A DNA stretch of 64,000 nucleotides from Phycisphaeraceae bacterium (GCA_019636845.1 JAHBWV010000001.1:868001-932000); one strand, 5' to 3'; counted from the first letter of the stretch, positions 16,014-26,084 are shown. Program-made: numbers and translations. Notes: a model not told the origin generated them from the letters alone.

Positions 16014-17107
16014 GATCCGTGCCGACGATCTGCTCAACACTCGCCGAATCGTGGTTCCACGACCTCGGACCGGTCCTGCTGCAACTCGGCCCCATCGCGA
16101 TCCGCTGGTACGGGCTCTCGTACGTCCTCGGGTTCATCGCGGGGTGGTATCTGCTCTCCCGCCTCGCCCGCAAGAACCTCATCGCCCTCCCGCCAGACCG
16201 CGTCGGCGACGCCGCAATGCTCTTCGTCCTCGGCGTCGTCCTCGGGGGACGCCTCGGCTACGCCATCCTCTACGATCCCGCTCTGTTCATCACATTCTCG
16301 TCGAACTTCCCATTCTGGGCCCTCCTCGAGATCAACAAGGGCGGCATGGCGAGCCACGGCGGAATTGTCGGCACGATCATCGCCGCAGCGGTCATCTCAC
16401 GCGGCTTCAAAGACGCAGACGGCAAACGCGTCGGCACTTGCCCCGCCCCCCACATGATGGACACCATCGCCCTCGTCTGCCCCGTCGGGCTCGGACTCGG
16501 GCGCCTGGCGAACTTCATCAATGGCGAACTCCTCGGAAAGATCGTCACGATGCCAGGCGCCGCACCCGGCCCGTGGTGGGCCGTGAAGTTCCCGCAGGAA
16601 GTCCTCGACGAGCACGCGCCGGATCTCTCCGATTCACAGATCGAGTCGCTCAGAACCCTCGCCTCAACCTACGCCAGACCCGGCGACATCACCTTCTCCC
16701 AGCAGTACCAGCGTCTGCTCGAAACCCTCCACGCCGGAGGCGAGCGGGCGGCACAGATCAAGCATGATCTCGCCCCCCTCCTCGCCGCGAGACACCCCTC
16801 ACAACTCTACCAGTTCGCCGCCGAAGGCATCATCCTCGGCCTCGCCCTCTGGTGGATCTGGCGCAAACCCAGAAAGCCCGGCGTCGTCGGGTCCTGGTTC
16901 ATGATCCTCTACGGGGTCATGCGCATCGCAACCGAGTTCTGGCGCCTCCCGGATGGACACCTCGCCGTCCAGCGCATCGCCGGGCTGAGCCGCGGCCAAT
17001 GGCTCAGTGTGCTGATGGTGATCCTCGGCCTCGCACTCCTCAGATGGTTCGTGTCTCGAGACGCCGCAACACTCGGCGGGTGGATGAAAGCAAAGGTGAA
17101 CGCATGA
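16010..17107 (+). CDS. lgt: Phosphatidylglycerol-prolipoprotein diacylglyceryl transferase
   Basis: A 365-residue integral membrane enzyme that attaches diacylglycerol to the lipobox cysteine of prolipoproteins. GTG 16010 overlaps the tatD stop, with GGGGAGGAG upstream. Visible family motifs are IRWYGLSYVLGF, GGRLGYAI, MASHGGIVG (with the essential His), and the signature LGLGRLANFINGELLG. Near the end come HPSQLYQ and PDGHLAV-type segments. About seven membrane spans are apparent. A hydrophilic insert of about 80 residues (around 195-260) makes it longer than the E. coli protein (291 aa). It overlaps galE by ATGA. Confidence 0.95.
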   Translation: MRSVPTICSTLAESWFHDLGPVLLQLGPIAIRWYGLSYVLGFIAGWYLLSRLARKNLIALPPDRVGDAAMLFVLGVVLGGRLGYAILYDPALFITFSSNFPFWALLEINKGGMASHGGIVGTIIAAAVISRGFKDADGKRVGTCPAPHMMDTIALVCPVGLGLGRLANFINGELLGKIVTMPGAAPGPWWAVKFPQEVLDEHAPDLSDSQIESLRTLASTYARPGDITFSQQYQRLLETLHAGGERAAQIKHDLAPLLAARHPSQLYQFAAEGIILGLALWWIWRKPRKPGVVGSWFMILYGVMRIATEFWRLPDGHLAVQRIAGLSRGQWLSVLMVILGLALLRWFVSRDAATLGGWMKAKVNA

Positions 17108-18156
17108 GCGTGCTCGTGACCGGGGGGGCCGGGTACATCGGATCACACGCCGTCCAGCGGCTTCTGGCCGAAGGGCACGACGTCGTCGTCGTGGACAACC
17201 TCTTCCGAGGCCATCTCGCAGCCATCGATCGACTGCGCCAGCGCGCCAAGGGCGGAGATCGGCTCGGCTTCGAGCGCCTCGACATCGGACAGACCGACGC
17301 CATCGAGGCAATCATCCGCGAGCGAAGGATCGAGACGATCATGCACTTCGCCGCATGGACCTATGTCGGAGAGTCCGTCGAAAAACCCGTCGACTACTAC
17401 ACCAATAACACAGCGGGCTCGCTCTCGCTCATCCGCGCGTGCGAACGCAGCTGGAGCCACTCGCACGGCGGCGTGAAGCGATTCGTCTTCAGTTCCACCG
17501 CCGCGACCTACGGCGAGCCGCCCGCCGAGCACGTCCCGATCCGCGAGAACTGCCCCCAGCATCCCATCAACCCGTACGGCGCATCCAAACTCATGGTCGA
17601 GCGCATGCTCATCGACGCAGTCAGCGCCGCCGCAAGGCACGGGCGAAACTTCGGAGCCGCGTGCCTGAGATACTTCAACGTCGCAGGAGCCGATCGCACA
17701 GGCCTGATCGGCGAGGACCACGATCCAGAGACCCATCTCATCCCGATCGCTATCCAGGCCGCCCTCGGCAAGCGCCCCGGCCTGACGATCTTCGGCGACG
17801 ACTATCCCACGCCCGACGGAACCTGCATCCGTGACTACGTCCATGTCGAAGACCTCGCCGACGCGCACGTGACCGTCATGCAGAAAATGCGCGCACGCGA
17901 GACAGTCGCCTACAACCTCGGCATCGGGCGCGGCTATTCCGTTCGCGAGGTCGCCTCCGCCGTCGAACGAGTCACCGGAAAGCCCATTCCCATCACGATC
18001 GGCAAACGCCGCGCGGGCGATCCGCCCGCACTCTTCGCAGATCCCGCAAAAATCCGCCGCGAACTCGGCTGGAACGCCGGCTGGACGGACCTCGACCGCA
18101 TCATCGCAACCGCGTGGGATTGGATGCGTCACAACCCCGACGGATACAAGTCCTGA
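17104..18156 (+). CDS. galE: UDP-glucose 4-epimerase
   Basis: A 350-residue extended short-chain dehydrogenase interconverting UDP-glucose and UDP-galactose. ATG 17104 overlaps the lgt stop. The NAD-binding GGAGYIGSH motif is at residues 7-15. The catalytic Ser/Thr is in VFSSTAATYGEP and the YxxxK pair in INPYGASKLMVE. Further GalE hallmarks are YFNVAGAD, DYPTPDGTCIRDYVHVEDLA and YNLGIGRGYSV. The tatD-lgt-galE order with overlaps implies one transcript for envelope-related functions. Confidence 0.96.
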   Translation: MSVLVTGGAGYIGSHAVQRLLAEGHDVVVVDNLFRGHLAAIDRLRQRAKGGDRLGFERLDIGQTDAIEAIIRERRIETIMHFAAWTYVGESVEKPVDYYTNNTAGSLSLIRACERSWSHSHGGVKRFVFSSTAATYGEPPAEHVPIRENCPQHPINPYGASKLMVERMLIDAVSAAARHGRNFGAACLRYFNVAGADRTGLIGEDHDPETHLIPIAIQAALGKRPGLTIFGDDYPTPDGTCIRDYVHVEDLADAHVTVMQKMRARETVAYNLGIGRGYSVREVASAVERVTGKPIPITIGKRRAGDPPALFADPAKIRRELGWNAGWTDLDRIIATAWDWMRHNPDGYKS

Positions 18157-18190
18157 CGACCACTCCATCGCGTCACGGAGGGGATTCTAG

Positions 18191-19528
18191 ATGGCACCCA
18201 CACCGAACCGCCTGATCACATCTCTGCTCGGCGTGGCTCTCTTCCCGTTGCTGGCTCTCTGCCAGTCCGCCGCGCCGAACGAAGCCGCCATCGTCTCCGG
18301 TCTCCAGACCGCCGGCGCATCGGGCTCTTGGCGTGACCCGTCCCAATGGCCGGCGCGCTTCGGCCGCACGATCGAAGAACCGATCCAGGGCGTGGTCATC
18401 GAACTGCCCGCCGGCAGAACAACGCACGCATGGAGAGCCGCCAGCGCAACAGGCGCGCTCGCCCGCGGGTGGTGGGACACGGCCTCAGACGGCGAACGAC
18501 TGCTCAACGGACAAGCCGCAACCAGCATCTCCTTCGCAGAGCCGATCGACGGAGTCTTCGGGTTCCATCGAGAAACGCTCAAGCCGAACGAGCCCCCGGA
18601 ATCGCTCCCTCCCGCCGCTGCAATGTTGTTCGTCAGCGGCCAACGCGTAGACACGCCCAGGGCGCGTCTCGCGCCAGAGACAGTCTCAATCGAACGCACA
18701 TGGTTCTCTCTCTACGATCCGACCAAGGGCCCCGCACGAGGCATCGCCATCGTCATGCCCGGACTCTTCGGCACACCCGAAGCCGTCTTCGATCAGGTCG
18801 TACGCCACTTCCAGTCACGCCGCTGGGTCGTGCTGCGCATGATGGCACAGCCCTCGCGCTACACAGAGCGGCTCACCCTCTCGATCGATCCGGTAGACAC
18901 CGCCGCCGCGGCATCCCGACTGGCATCCACCTTCGATCAGCGCGCCGCCGAGTGCGCATACGCCGTCGAAGCCGCCCTCGCGTGGGCCGAGTCGAGCCGC
19001 CCGGAGATCCGCAACAAGCCGCGAGTCATCCTCGGCGGGAGCGGCGGCGCCATGTCTCTCCCTCCCGTCGTCGCACGCCGACCCGGGAGCTTCCACGCCG
19101 CCGTGCTCATCGCCGGCGGAGCAGACTTCGCCACAATCGCCGCCACGAGCAACTATGAAGAGTGGGTCGATTCGGTCCGCCTGCGTTGGGGCGACCGGAA
19201 GGGAACACCTGCCGAGGTCGAAGCGTTGAGCCGCGCCTATCTCGCCCACGCAAGACTCGACGCCTACCACACCGCCGAGGCCCTGAAGGGCACGCCGATG
19301 CTCTTCGTGCAGGCATCCCGCGACCGCGCCGTCCCGGCGCAGCAGCAGGAACTGCTCTGGGAACGTCTCGGCCGCCCGGAACGGCGCCTGCTCAACGTCG
19401 GCCACGAAACACTCTTCGTCTCACTTCCGCTCCGCATGAGCGGCATCATGGACTGGATCGATAAAGCCCTCAACTCCGCGGAGCGCGGGCAAGACGCAGA
19501 GCCGCACCATCCGCCGGAACCGGAATGA
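18191..19528 (+). CDS. Exported alpha/beta-hydrolase-like protein
   Basis: A 445-residue protein with a GGAGGGG site before ATG 18191. The N-terminus MAPTPNRLITSLLGVALFPL continues to a signal peptide end near Gln25-Ser26. Residues from about 190 fit an alpha/beta hydrolase: IAIVMPGLFGTPE (oxyanion region), the nucleophile elbow VILGGSGGAMS, an Asp in FVQASRDRAVP and a His in LNVGHETLF. A Ser-Asp-His triad can therefore be proposed. The first 170 residues beyond the signal are of unknown fold. It follows galE by 34 bases. Substrate unknown; an esterase or peptidase acting outside the cytoplasm is likely. Confidence 0.75.
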   Translation: MAPTPNRLITSLLGVALFPLLALCQSAAPNEAAIVSGLQTAGASGSWRDPSQWPARFGRTIEEPIQGVVIELPAGRTTHAWRAASATGALARGWWDTASDGERLLNGQAATSISFAEPIDGVFGFHRETLKPNEPPESLPPAAAMLFVSGQRVDTPRARLAPETVSIERTWFSLYDPTKGPARGIAIVMPGLFGTPEAVFDQVVRHFQSRRWVVLRMMAQPSRYTERLTLSIDPVDTAAAASRLASTFDQRAAECAYAVEAALAWAESSRPEIRNKPRVILGGSGGAMSLPPVVARRPGSFHAAVLIAGGADFATIAATSNYEEWVDSVRLRWGDRKGTPAEVEALSRAYLAHARLDAYHTAEALKGTPMLFVQASRDRAVPAQQQELLWERLGRPERRLLNVGHETLFVSLPLRMSGIMDWIDKALNSAERGQDAEPHHPPEPE

Positions 19529-19557
19529 ACCAACGCGAATAGAGTTCCGGTACACAC

Positions 19558-20523
19558 GTGAACCTCTTCATCAGCCCATATCACCTCGCGACACGAGAGC
19601 CCCCGGCGATGGTGGCCATGCTTCTCGCCAGAAGCTGCGTCTCACTCATCCCCGCACCAATAGGCGCGGACTCTCGTGAGCAACTCTCAACGGCCGCTGC
19701 CCGCATTCCGCGATACGCGCAGCTCATGGATCGCTTTTCATGGGCAAAGCCCCTCTTTGCTCGCCATGTCGCGGCCTCCCACATCGGCGGCGCCGACGCG
19801 CTCGCCGACGTGCACGCGATGTGGAGCAGGATCGAGCACGAGGACGCGTGGTCGCCCCTCCGAGCATGGATGCGCTGGTCGCTCGTTGAAGAGCCCGAAG
19901 CATTCCTCGACGCGATCTGCGCCGATGTGCTCAGGGGCGGGCCGGATCCCGGCATCTGCGTCCCCATCGCCGCCGGCGTCGATCGCTTCGCGCAGCGATT
20001 CGGCCTCGTCGTCGCGCGGTCCCACCCAACGTCCCTCGCCCAGCGCGCCGAAACCGCCTTCGCACGATCGATCGTCTCCTGGTCGATGCCCGTGCTGATG
20101 CAGGCAGATGCAAGCCGAATCCTCCACGCGAGAGAACTCCTCGAAGGCGAGCTCAATGTCCTGCGTCTCGCCCTCGAATCTGCCGCCGCCGGACACGGAA
20201 GCCGCGACGATGTACGCGACGCGGCACGCCTTTACAACGCCCGATTCGCCGAGCTCGAAGCCGAACTCCTCGCCGATGAGGACGACGAAGTCAGGCCCGT
20301 CGCCGGCACCGTCGCGCTCTCTCTCGTCGCCATGCCGCAGGATGTCGCCCTGCGATCGAGCGCGGACGCCGCCGCCGCTGTCTCCTCAGCACGCGAGCAA
20401 AAGTTGCGGGCCGCTCATGCCTTCGAACCGCACAACGACCAACTCACACTCTCGCTGCTCGTCAAGGTCATGGGGCGCGACGGCGTCAAGGGCAGGGCAG
20501 GCCGCGCCTGGGCTCGCGGCTGA
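19558..20523 (+). CDS. Hypothetical cytosolic protein
   Basis: A 321-residue, Ala-rich, mostly helical protein. The track begins with GTG 19558, which has no clear ribosome site; ATG 19609 (MVAMLLARSC) is an alternative. There is no signal peptide or clear membrane segment. Conserved-looking stretches are EHEDAWSPLRAWMRWSLVEE and PHNDQLTLSLLVKVMGR. The C-terminus is basic. It sits 29 bases after the hydrolase gene and 23 bases before the DUF255 gene on the same strand, so it is probably in that transcription unit. No family recognised; base composition matches its neighbours. Confidence 0.65.
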   Translation: MNLFISPYHLATREPPAMVAMLLARSCVSLIPAPIGADSREQLSTAAARIPRYAQLMDRFSWAKPLFARHVAASHIGGADALADVHAMWSRIEHEDAWSPLRAWMRWSLVEEPEAFLDAICADVLRGGPDPGICVPIAAGVDRFAQRFGLVVARSHPTSLAQRAETAFARSIVSWSMPVLMQADASRILHARELLEGELNVLRLALESAAAGHGSRDDVRDAARLYNARFAELEAELLADEDDEVRPVAGTVALSLVAMPQDVALRSSADAAAAVSSAREQKLRAAHAFEPHNDQLTLSLLVKVMGRDGVKGRAGRAWARG

Positions 20524-20546
20524 GCGCGTGAAGGAGGAGTCGGTCG

Positions 20547-23033
20547 ATGGCATCATCACACCCTGGCGGATCCGGGCGACCACCCAACCGGCTGGCTCAT
20601 GAGAGCAGCCCTTATCTCCTTCAGCACGCACACAACCCGGTCGACTGGTGGCCCTGGTGCGCCGACGCGTTCGAAGAGGCGCGACGCCGCGATGTCCCCG
20701 TCTTCCTCAGCATCGGGTACTCAACCTGCTACTGGTGCCACGTCATGGAACGCGAGTCCTTCGAGAACGAGGCAACAGCCCGTCTGATGAACGAACGCTT
20801 CGTCTCGATCAAGCTCGACCGCGAAGAGCGGCCAGATGTGGACGATATCTACATGGCCGCGACACAGATCCTCACAGGGCGTGGCGGCTGGCCCATGAGC
20901 GTCTTCCTCGAACCCAAGACCCTCCGCCCATTCTGGGCCGGAACCTACTACCCGCCCGAACCACGCCACGGGCTCCCCTCCTTCAAACAAGTCCTCGAAG
21001 GCATGTCCGATGCCTATCGAGACAAACGCACGGAAGTCATGGAGCAGGCGTCTAAGCTCGGCCAAGCCGTTGAGGAGCATCTCGCCTCCGGCGGGGCAAC
21101 GCACGCGCAGATGCCAGTCGCGATCGGCATGGGTGAGGTCTCAGGCGCAGTCGGCGCACTGCTCAAGCTCTTCGATCGCACCGACGGCGGGTTCGGCCGC
21201 GCGCCCAAGTTCCCCCAGCCCGTCTATCTCGACCTCTTGCTGGATGCACGCCGCAGCGCGGGCGATGACGCCACGCGGTCCGCGATCGATCACGCGCTGA
21301 CCCTCACTCTCGACCGCATGGCCATCGGTGGCATGTTCGACCAGGTCGGTGGCGGCTTCCATCGCTACAGCGTCGATGCCCACTGGACCGTCCCGCACTT
21401 CGAGAAAATGCTCTACGACAACGCCATGCTGCTCGGTGTCTACGCCGATGCCGCTCGCACGCTCGACGACGGCTTCTACGCCCGCATCGTTGCCCGAACG
21501 ATCGACTACCTGCTCCGTGAGATGGTGCTTGAAACCCAACCATCCAACGGCCCGACGAACAGCCGCGCCTTTGCCTTCGCGACCGCTCAGGATGCCGAAG
21601 TAGATGGGCATGAGGGGAAGAACTATGTGTGGACGCGCGAAGAGGTGATGGCCGCGCTCGGGGACGATGATGGGGCGTTCGCGTGTCGTGTGTATGGCGT
21701 GGACTCTGGCCCGAACTTCAAGGATCCCCACCATCCGGACGAGCCGGCGGTCAGCGTGCTGCGAATGCAGGATCGGCCCGAACACACCGCCGCAGCGATG
21801 GACATGGAGGTCGAGGCGTTCACCTCGCGCCTGGATGATGTCAATGAGAAGCTTCTCCGCGCGCGAGCGGCACGGAAGCAGGCCAATATCGATGACAAGA
21901 TCATCGCGGGTTGGAACGGGCTGGCGATCGCGGGGCTGGCCCGCGCCGGCGATGTGGATGCTCGGGCCCTGAACGCCGCGCGCCGTGCGGCGAACTTCTT
22001 GATCGAGCACATGATCGAGGAGGACGCAACGCTCTACCGGATCGCAAAGATCGGTGCGGGTGATGATGCACACGGAGGGGCGAGCAGTGGGGAAACAGGT
22101 GGGGGGGTGGGCGTGAAGCATGCCGCGCCGCTCGAGGATTACGCCTTCGTGATCCACGGCATGACGACGCTCGCGATGAAGTCCGAGTCCGATCGGCAGG
22201 TTGGTGTGACCGTGGCCCGTGCGCTCGCGGCTCGCGCCCGAGACCTCTTCTGGGACGATGAGGGCGGCGGGTACTATGACACCATGCCCGAGGCCCCGGA
22301 CCTCTTCGTGCGGGCGAGATCAACGTATGACGGGGCCATCCCGTGCGCTACGAGCGTGATGATCCACGCCCTGATCGACCTTCATGAACTCACGGGCGAG
22401 CGTGCGTATCTCGAGGACGCCGTGGGCACGCTGGCCGCGATCAGCCCGGCCGTGAAGTCCTCGCCGGTGTCGACGGCGAACTCGACGCGTGCGCTGCTGC
22501 GCCTGCTCGCCGGCGGCATGATCGAGGAGTCGAGTGAGGCAGCCGAGGCGAATGCCGCGGCGCGCGAGCGCGCGGGGAATGAAGAAGAGGGACTCAGGAC
22601 GCCCATCGAGGTCTACGCGAGCGTGGAGCGTGTGACGGTGAAGGACGACGAGCCCGCGGAGGTGACGGTGAAGCTGCGCGTGCTGCCCGGATACCACGTC
22701 ATCTCGCCGCTGAGCCCGGTGTTCGCCGCCGGGAACGATGCGGCGGCTCTCGTTCCCCTGCACGCGCACATCATCGGCGGCAGCGGCGTGCGCGTCTACG
22801 CGGATTACCCCCAGGGAACGCCTCTGGCGACTCCGGGTGTGGACGGAACCACAGGGATCGAAGGGGTCCACGGGATCGAGGGTGAGTTCGAGCTGCGCCT
22901 GGCGATCGAGCGTGACCCGGACCAGCCGTGGAAGGGCAACCCGCTGATCGCGATCACGTTCCAGGCGTGTACCAATACGGCCTGCGAGAAGGTACGGACG
23001 CTGGAGTTGGATGTGGCGATCGATCGGGGGTAA
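20547..23033 (+). CDS. DUF255 thioredoxin-fold protein (YyaL/SSP411-like) with C-terminal DsbD-N-like domain
   Basis: An 828-residue protein with a strong AAGGAGGAG site before ATG 20547. Residues 10-170 match the DUF255 thioredoxin fold: [20 protein letters not shown], the redox-type motif [10 protein letters not shown], and [14 protein letters not shown]. Residues about 180-680 form an (alpha/alpha)6-like barrel as in N-acylglucosamine 2-epimerases ([31 protein letters not shown]). The last ~135 residues ([19 protein letters not shown] onward, with two Cys in [12 protein letters not shown]) resemble the N-terminal domain of DsbD. Function of the family is poorly known. Repeats start immediately after its stop codon. 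Confidence 0.88.
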   Translation: MASSHPGGSGRPPNRLAHESSPYLLQHAHNPVDWWPWCADAFEEARRRDVPVFLSIGYSTCYWCHVMERESFENEATARLMNERFVSIKLDREERPDVDDIYMAATQILTGRGGWPMSVFLEPKTLRPFWAGTYYPPEPRHGLPSFKQVLEGMSDAYRDKRTEVMEQASKLGQAVEEHLASGGATHAQMPVAIGMGEVSGAVGALLKLFDRTDGGFGRAPKFPQPVYLDLLLDARRSAGDDATRSAIDHALTLTLDRMAIGGMFDQVGGGFHRYSVDAHWTVPHFEKMLYDNAMLLGVYADAARTLDDGFYARIVARTIDYLLREMVLETQPSNGPTNSRAFAFATAQDAEVDGHEGKNYVWTREEVMAALGDDDGAFACRVYGVDSGPNFKDPHHPDEPAVSVLRMQDRPEHTAAAMDMEVEAFTSRLDDVNEKLLRARAARKQANIDDKIIAGWNGLAIAGLARAGDVDARALNAARRAANFLIEHMIEEDATLYRIAKIGAGDDAHGGASSGETGGGVGVKHAAPLEDYAFVIHGMTTLAMKSESDRQVGVTVARALAARARDLFWDDEGGGYYDTMPEAPDLFVRARSTYDGAIPCATSVMIHALIDLHELTGERAYLEDAVGTLAAISPAVKSSPVSTANSTRALLRLLAGGMIEESSEAAEANAAARERAGNEEEGLRTPIEVYASVERVTVKDDEPAEVTVKLRVLPGYHVISPLSPVFAAGNDAAALVPLHAHIIGGSGVRVYADYPQGTPLATPGVDGTTGIEGVHGIEGEFELRLAIERDPDQPWKGNPLIAITFQACTNTACEKVRTLELDVAIDRG

Positions 23034-23090
23034 GAGACCACAGAGGGCGCAGAGAGCGCAGAGAGCGCAGAGTGACGCAGAGAAGGAAGT
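23034..23090. repeat. CAGAG repeat, left copy
   Basis: Immediately after the DUF255 stop the sequence reads GAGACCACAGAGGGCGCAGA and continues as a tandem GAGCGCAGA series ending near AGAAGGAAG. A related copy in inverted orientation lies at 24160-24212, beyond the next gene. The unit is roughly CAGAGNGCG. Confidence 0.75.
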
Positions 23091-23150
23091 GAGATATGGA
23101 AGGCACCACGCATGGCCAAGACTGCGGGAACACAGTACTCTGAATGAACC

Positions 23151-24143
23151 ATGCCGAGAGAGCCCTCCAAGACCTATTACCACGAGTGCGATGTCGATCC
23201 TGCGGGCATGATCTGCCTGCGCGCATCGAATGAAACACTCATCGACGTGATTAATGTCGCCACCCGCCGGCGCGTTGCACTCCACGAAACAATCTACTCA
23301 TTCGGGGGCGAGCGCTTGGCCCTCTCTGACGACACGCGGCACTTCGTCGCCGCCAGTTGGGGCAATTCTGCTGGCGGTGGGGTCGCGTGCTACGACACAG
23401 AGTCCGGTGAACGCATCTGGTGGCGTCGCGACCTCAAGGCGGTTCAGCAGTTACGTTTCGAGCCACTCACGGGCGGGTGGTTCGTGGCACGGGATCGAGG
23501 TGGTACGCATGTCATTGACCGCATGACAGGTGCCGACATCTGCCGACTTCGTGGTGAGCGGTACTTTCTTGGCACGGATAGCCGCGTTGGGCTCATCGTT
23601 GGAAGCCGTAAGGAGATTCAAGCAGTCGATCCACGTTCGGGCGAGCGCCGCTTCGCGATACGCCCGCCGCTGATGTACGAGTGGATTGATGGGAAGACAC
23701 CGGGCGGCTATGACAACCGTCTCCTGGCCGCGATGCACGAGGATCCGCGATACGAATGCAGGCCGACGAACGACTTGAATCCCGTGGCTGGAAGCGTGCA
23801 TCATGGGCTCGCACTCGTGTCCACCGTTGGCGGGCCGCTGCTGTGTTTCGATCTCGCGTCCAGAACGCTCCGATGGACTCTGCAGCCTGCCAGCGGCAGT
23901 CACTTTGTTGTTCTAGGAGCAGCCAAGGATGGTCGTCGTGTCTGGGCTGTGGCACGCCGCTATTCCGTAGGCAATGGGCCGAATGTATGGGAAGTCTGTG
24001 CGGCGTCGGGCGAGTTGGTTTCTGCACGCGACATGCCGGCGATCGGCACTGAAGGGTCGATTTGTCGGGATGACGAGGTCTTCATCTCGGGTAACGGGCT
24101 TGTGTATCTTCAATCCGGAGAAGTGGAAGAGTTTGAAGAATGA
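23151..24143 (+). CDS. Hypothetical beta-propeller-like (PQQ/WD40-type) protein
   Basis: A 330-residue protein without signal peptide or membrane segment. Repeated strand-turn patterns of about 40 residues are visible (for example VACYDTESGERIWWRRDLKA, GTHVIDRMTGADICRLRG, IQAVDPRSGERRFAIRP, LLCFDLASRTLRWTLQPA), as in PQQ-like or WD40 beta propellers. No enzymatic motif is seen; a binding role is likely. The gene is flanked by inverted CAGAG repeats, and its codon use is less G/C-biased than that of its neighbours, which together hint at mobility. The ribosome site is weak. Function unknown. Confidence 0.7.
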   Translation: MPREPSKTYYHECDVDPAGMICLRASNETLIDVINVATRRRVALHETIYSFGGERLALSDDTRHFVAASWGNSAGGGVACYDTESGERIWWRRDLKAVQQLRFEPLTGGWFVARDRGGTHVIDRMTGADICRLRGERYFLGTDSRVGLIVGSRKEIQAVDPRSGERRFAIRPPLMYEWIDGKTPGGYDNRLLAAMHEDPRYECRPTNDLNPVAGSVHHGLALVSTVGGPLLCFDLASRTLRWTLQPASGSHFVVLGAAKDGRRVWAVARRYSVGNGPNVWEVCAASGELVSARDMPAIGTEGSICRDDEVFISGNGLVYLQSGEVEEFEE

Positions 24144-24159
24144 GTTCGTTTCCTCAACT

Positions 24160-24212
24160 CCGCTTTCTCCTCTGCGCCACTCTGCGCTCTCTGTGCACTC
24201 TGTGGTCTCTTC
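24160..24212. repeat. CAGAG repeat, right copy (inverted)
   Basis: Read on the minus strand this is AGACCACAGAGTGCACAGAG followed by AGCGCAGAGTGGCGCAGAGG, closely matching the left copy at 23034-23090. It lies 17 bases after the beta-propeller gene and just before the end of the convergent oxidoreductase gene. Confidence 0.75.
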
Positions 24213-24215
24213 GCT

Positions 24216-25370
24216 TCACACTCTGAACTTCGCATCCGTCCACACCGCGCCCTTGCGGGCGCTTTCAACCACGCTCTCGATGAAGTGAACGCCTCGCGCT
24301 CCATCGCGCACAGTCGGGAACTCGGTCGCGAGACCCTCCGGCTTCGCGCCCGCTTTCTTCGCAGCGATCGCATCAATCGCGCCACGGTAGATGTTCGCAA
24401 ACGCCTCGATGAACGCCTCCGGATGCCCGCCCGGCAACCGCGTGGCACGGCCGGCTTCAGGCCCGAGTCCGGGGCCGGAGCGGGTGTAGACCTGGCGTAC
24501 GCCGCCCTCGGACTGGAAGCGCAGCGAGTTCGGCTCCTCCTGACGCCATGAGATCATGCCCTCGCTTCCGTAGACGCGGATACTCAGGTTGTTCTCCTCG
24601 CCGACGCAGACCTGTGAGCACGTCAGCGTGCCCTTCGCCCCGCCCTTGTACCGGATCAGAACCGCAGCATCATCATCCAGCCGTCGCCCAGGTACGAATG
24701 TCGTCAGGTCCGCGCACACCGACTCCATCTCCAGCCCCGTGATCGTCGCGACCAGATTCTCCGCGTGCGTGCCGATATCCCCGACCGCTCCCGCGGCGCC
24801 CGATCGCGCCGGATCCGTCCGCCAATCGGCCTGCTTCTGCCCGCTCGATTCGAGCGGCGTCGCCAGCCACCCCTGGTGGTACTCGACAAACACCTTCCGG
24901 ATGGTGCCGAGTTTGCCTGAACGCACCAGCGACGCCGCCTGCTTCACGAGCGGGTAGCCCGAGTAGTTGTACGTGACGGCAAAGACCACACCGGACTTGG
25001 CGACGGTCTCGACGAGTTCCTTCGCTTGCGCCGACGTGTGCACGAGCGGCTTGTCGCAGACGACGTTGATCCCCGCCGCGGCGAACGCCCTCGCCACCTC
25101 GAAGTGCGTGTCGTTCGGCGTCACGATCGACACGAAGTCGATGCGATCGTTTGCCGGCCGCTTGAGTTCCCCCTCAAGCATCTCCTTCCATGACCCATAC
25201 GAGCGATCCGGCGCAAGCCCGAGGTCCCTCGCCGATGCCCGCGCCTTCTCCGGTGTCGACGAGAGCGCGCCCGCCACCAGCCGCGCCTTGTTGTCGAGCG
25301 AGACCGCCATGCGGTGCACGCCCCCGATAAAGGCCCCTTGTCCGCCGCCGACCATGCCGTAGGTGAGCAT
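24216..25370 (-). CDS. Gfo/Idh/MocA family oxidoreductase (cytosolic)
   Basis: A 384-residue NAD(P)-dependent sugar-type dehydrogenase. AAGGAA precedes ATG 25370 by 8 bases. The Rossmann start [20 protein letters not shown] is at the N-terminus, then [17 protein letters not shown], the catalytic-lysine motif [10 protein letters not shown] (EKP-type), and [10 protein letters not shown] in the substrate domain. It lacks a Tat signal, unlike two other family members in this island. The substrate, probably a sugar or inositol derivative, cannot be told. It is transcribed in the same direction as the RHH-PIN pair and the isomerase upstream. Confidence 0.92.
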   Translation of the reverse strand: MLTYGMVGGGQGAFIGGVHRMAVSLDNKARLVAGALSSTPEKARASARDLGLAPDRSYGSWKEMLEGELKRPANDRIDFVSIVTPNDTHFEVARAFAAAGINVVCDKPLVHTSAQAKELVETVAKSGVVFAVTYNYSGYPLVKQAASLVRSGKLGTIRKVFVEYHQGWLATPLESSGQKQADWRTDPARSGAAGAVGDIGTHAENLVATITGLEMESVCADLTTFVPGRRLDDDAAVLIRYKGGAKGTLTCSQVCVGEENNLSIRVYGSEGMISWRQEEPNSLRFQSEGGVRQVYTRSGPGLGPEAGRATRLPGGHPEAFIEAFANIYRGAIDAIAAKKAGAKPEGLATEFPTVRDGARGVHFIESVVESARKGAVWTDAKFRV

Positions 25371-25383
25371 GCTTGAGTTCCTT

Positions 25384-25815
25384 TCAGCGGGCTCGAGTCG
25401 GCACGATGCGCAGCGCGCGCCGACCGTGAATGCGGTACACCTTGAAGTGCTGATCGAGCGTGAAGATTGTCTTCATGCCGCGCAACTCGGCGATGGCAAC
25501 GAGGGTTGCATCCGCCAGATCCATGGGCAAGTCCGCATACTTTCGCATCAGATCCGCGGCTCGTCGAGTTTCGTCCACCGTCAGGTCGAGCAGTATCAGT
25601 TGTCCCGTTTCAACAAGATTCCAGAGCGATTCGCGGGCGTCACCGAATCGCGGCTTGCCCAGACGCGCGAACAGAACGTGCATCGATTCCGCGATTGCGG
25701 GCCAGGTGGTCGCGAGCGGCACATCAATCGAAGCGGCCGCATCAAGACATCGCTGGTGGTCCCCGTCCCTCCTGTCAAACAGCGCGATGATGGGACCGGC
25801 ATCCACCAGCATCAT
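25384..25815 (-). CDS. PIN-domain toxin (VapC-type ribonuclease)
   Basis: A 143-residue PIN-domain protein. Acidic residues at the expected positions are Asp5 ([14 protein letters not shown]), Glu in [10 protein letters not shown], and Asp residues in [13 protein letters not shown] and IFTLDQHF. These bind Mg/Mn for RNA cleavage in VapC toxins. The ATG overlaps the upstream ribbon-helix-helix gene's stop (ATGA), the typical antitoxin-toxin coupling. The toxic activity is inferred from family and context. The stop lies 13 bases before the Gfo/Idh/MocA start. Confidence 0.88.
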   Translation of the reverse strand: MMLVDAGPIIALFDRRDGDHQRCLDAAASIDVPLATTWPAIAESMHVLFARLGKPRFGDARESLWNLVETGQLILLDLTVDETRRAADLMRKYADLPMDLADATLVAIAELRGMKTIFTLDQHFKVYRIHGRRALRIVPTRAR

Positions 25816-26084
25816 GGCTTTCGCCCGCGAGGCCGCTTCCTCGGGTGCTTCTTGCTCAATGCTTCGGTCAGTTCCTTCTTTCGATTCGATGCGTGCCGGC
25901 CCGGCTTCCCGCTATCGACGCATCCGATAGCGTCACCCCACCGATCGAGGAGCGACTGCCCCTTGATCTGCGCGATGTGCGTCTTGACCGCCTCGCGAAC
26001 GAACTCTGACGGGGTCTGACCGCTGGCGCGCGAAAGTGTCTCGATCTGATTCTCAAGTTCGGAGCCGAATCGAATCGTTCTCAT
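25812..26084 (-). CDS. Ribbon-helix-helix antitoxin (CopG/VapB-type)
   Basis: A 90-residue protein whose first 45 residues form a ribbon-helix-helix DNA-binding domain (MRTIRFGSELENQIETLSRA then TPSEFVREAVKTHI). The C-terminal half is strongly basic ([13 protein letters not shown]) and would contact the PIN toxin or DNA. GAGGA precedes ATG 26084. It overlaps the PIN gene by four bases. By analogy the complex represses its own promoter, which should lie in the short A/T-containing gap at 26085-26150. Confidence 0.85.
   Translation of the reverse strand: MRTIRFGSELENQIETLSRASGQTPSEFVREAVKTHIAQIKGQSLLDRWGDAIGCVDSGKPGRHASNRKKELTEALSKKHPRKRPRGRKP

Noticed and set aside
23034..23090. Possible CRISPR array from the regular CAGAG units
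   Set aside because: The units are about 9 bases with no spacers of constant length and no cas genes nearby.
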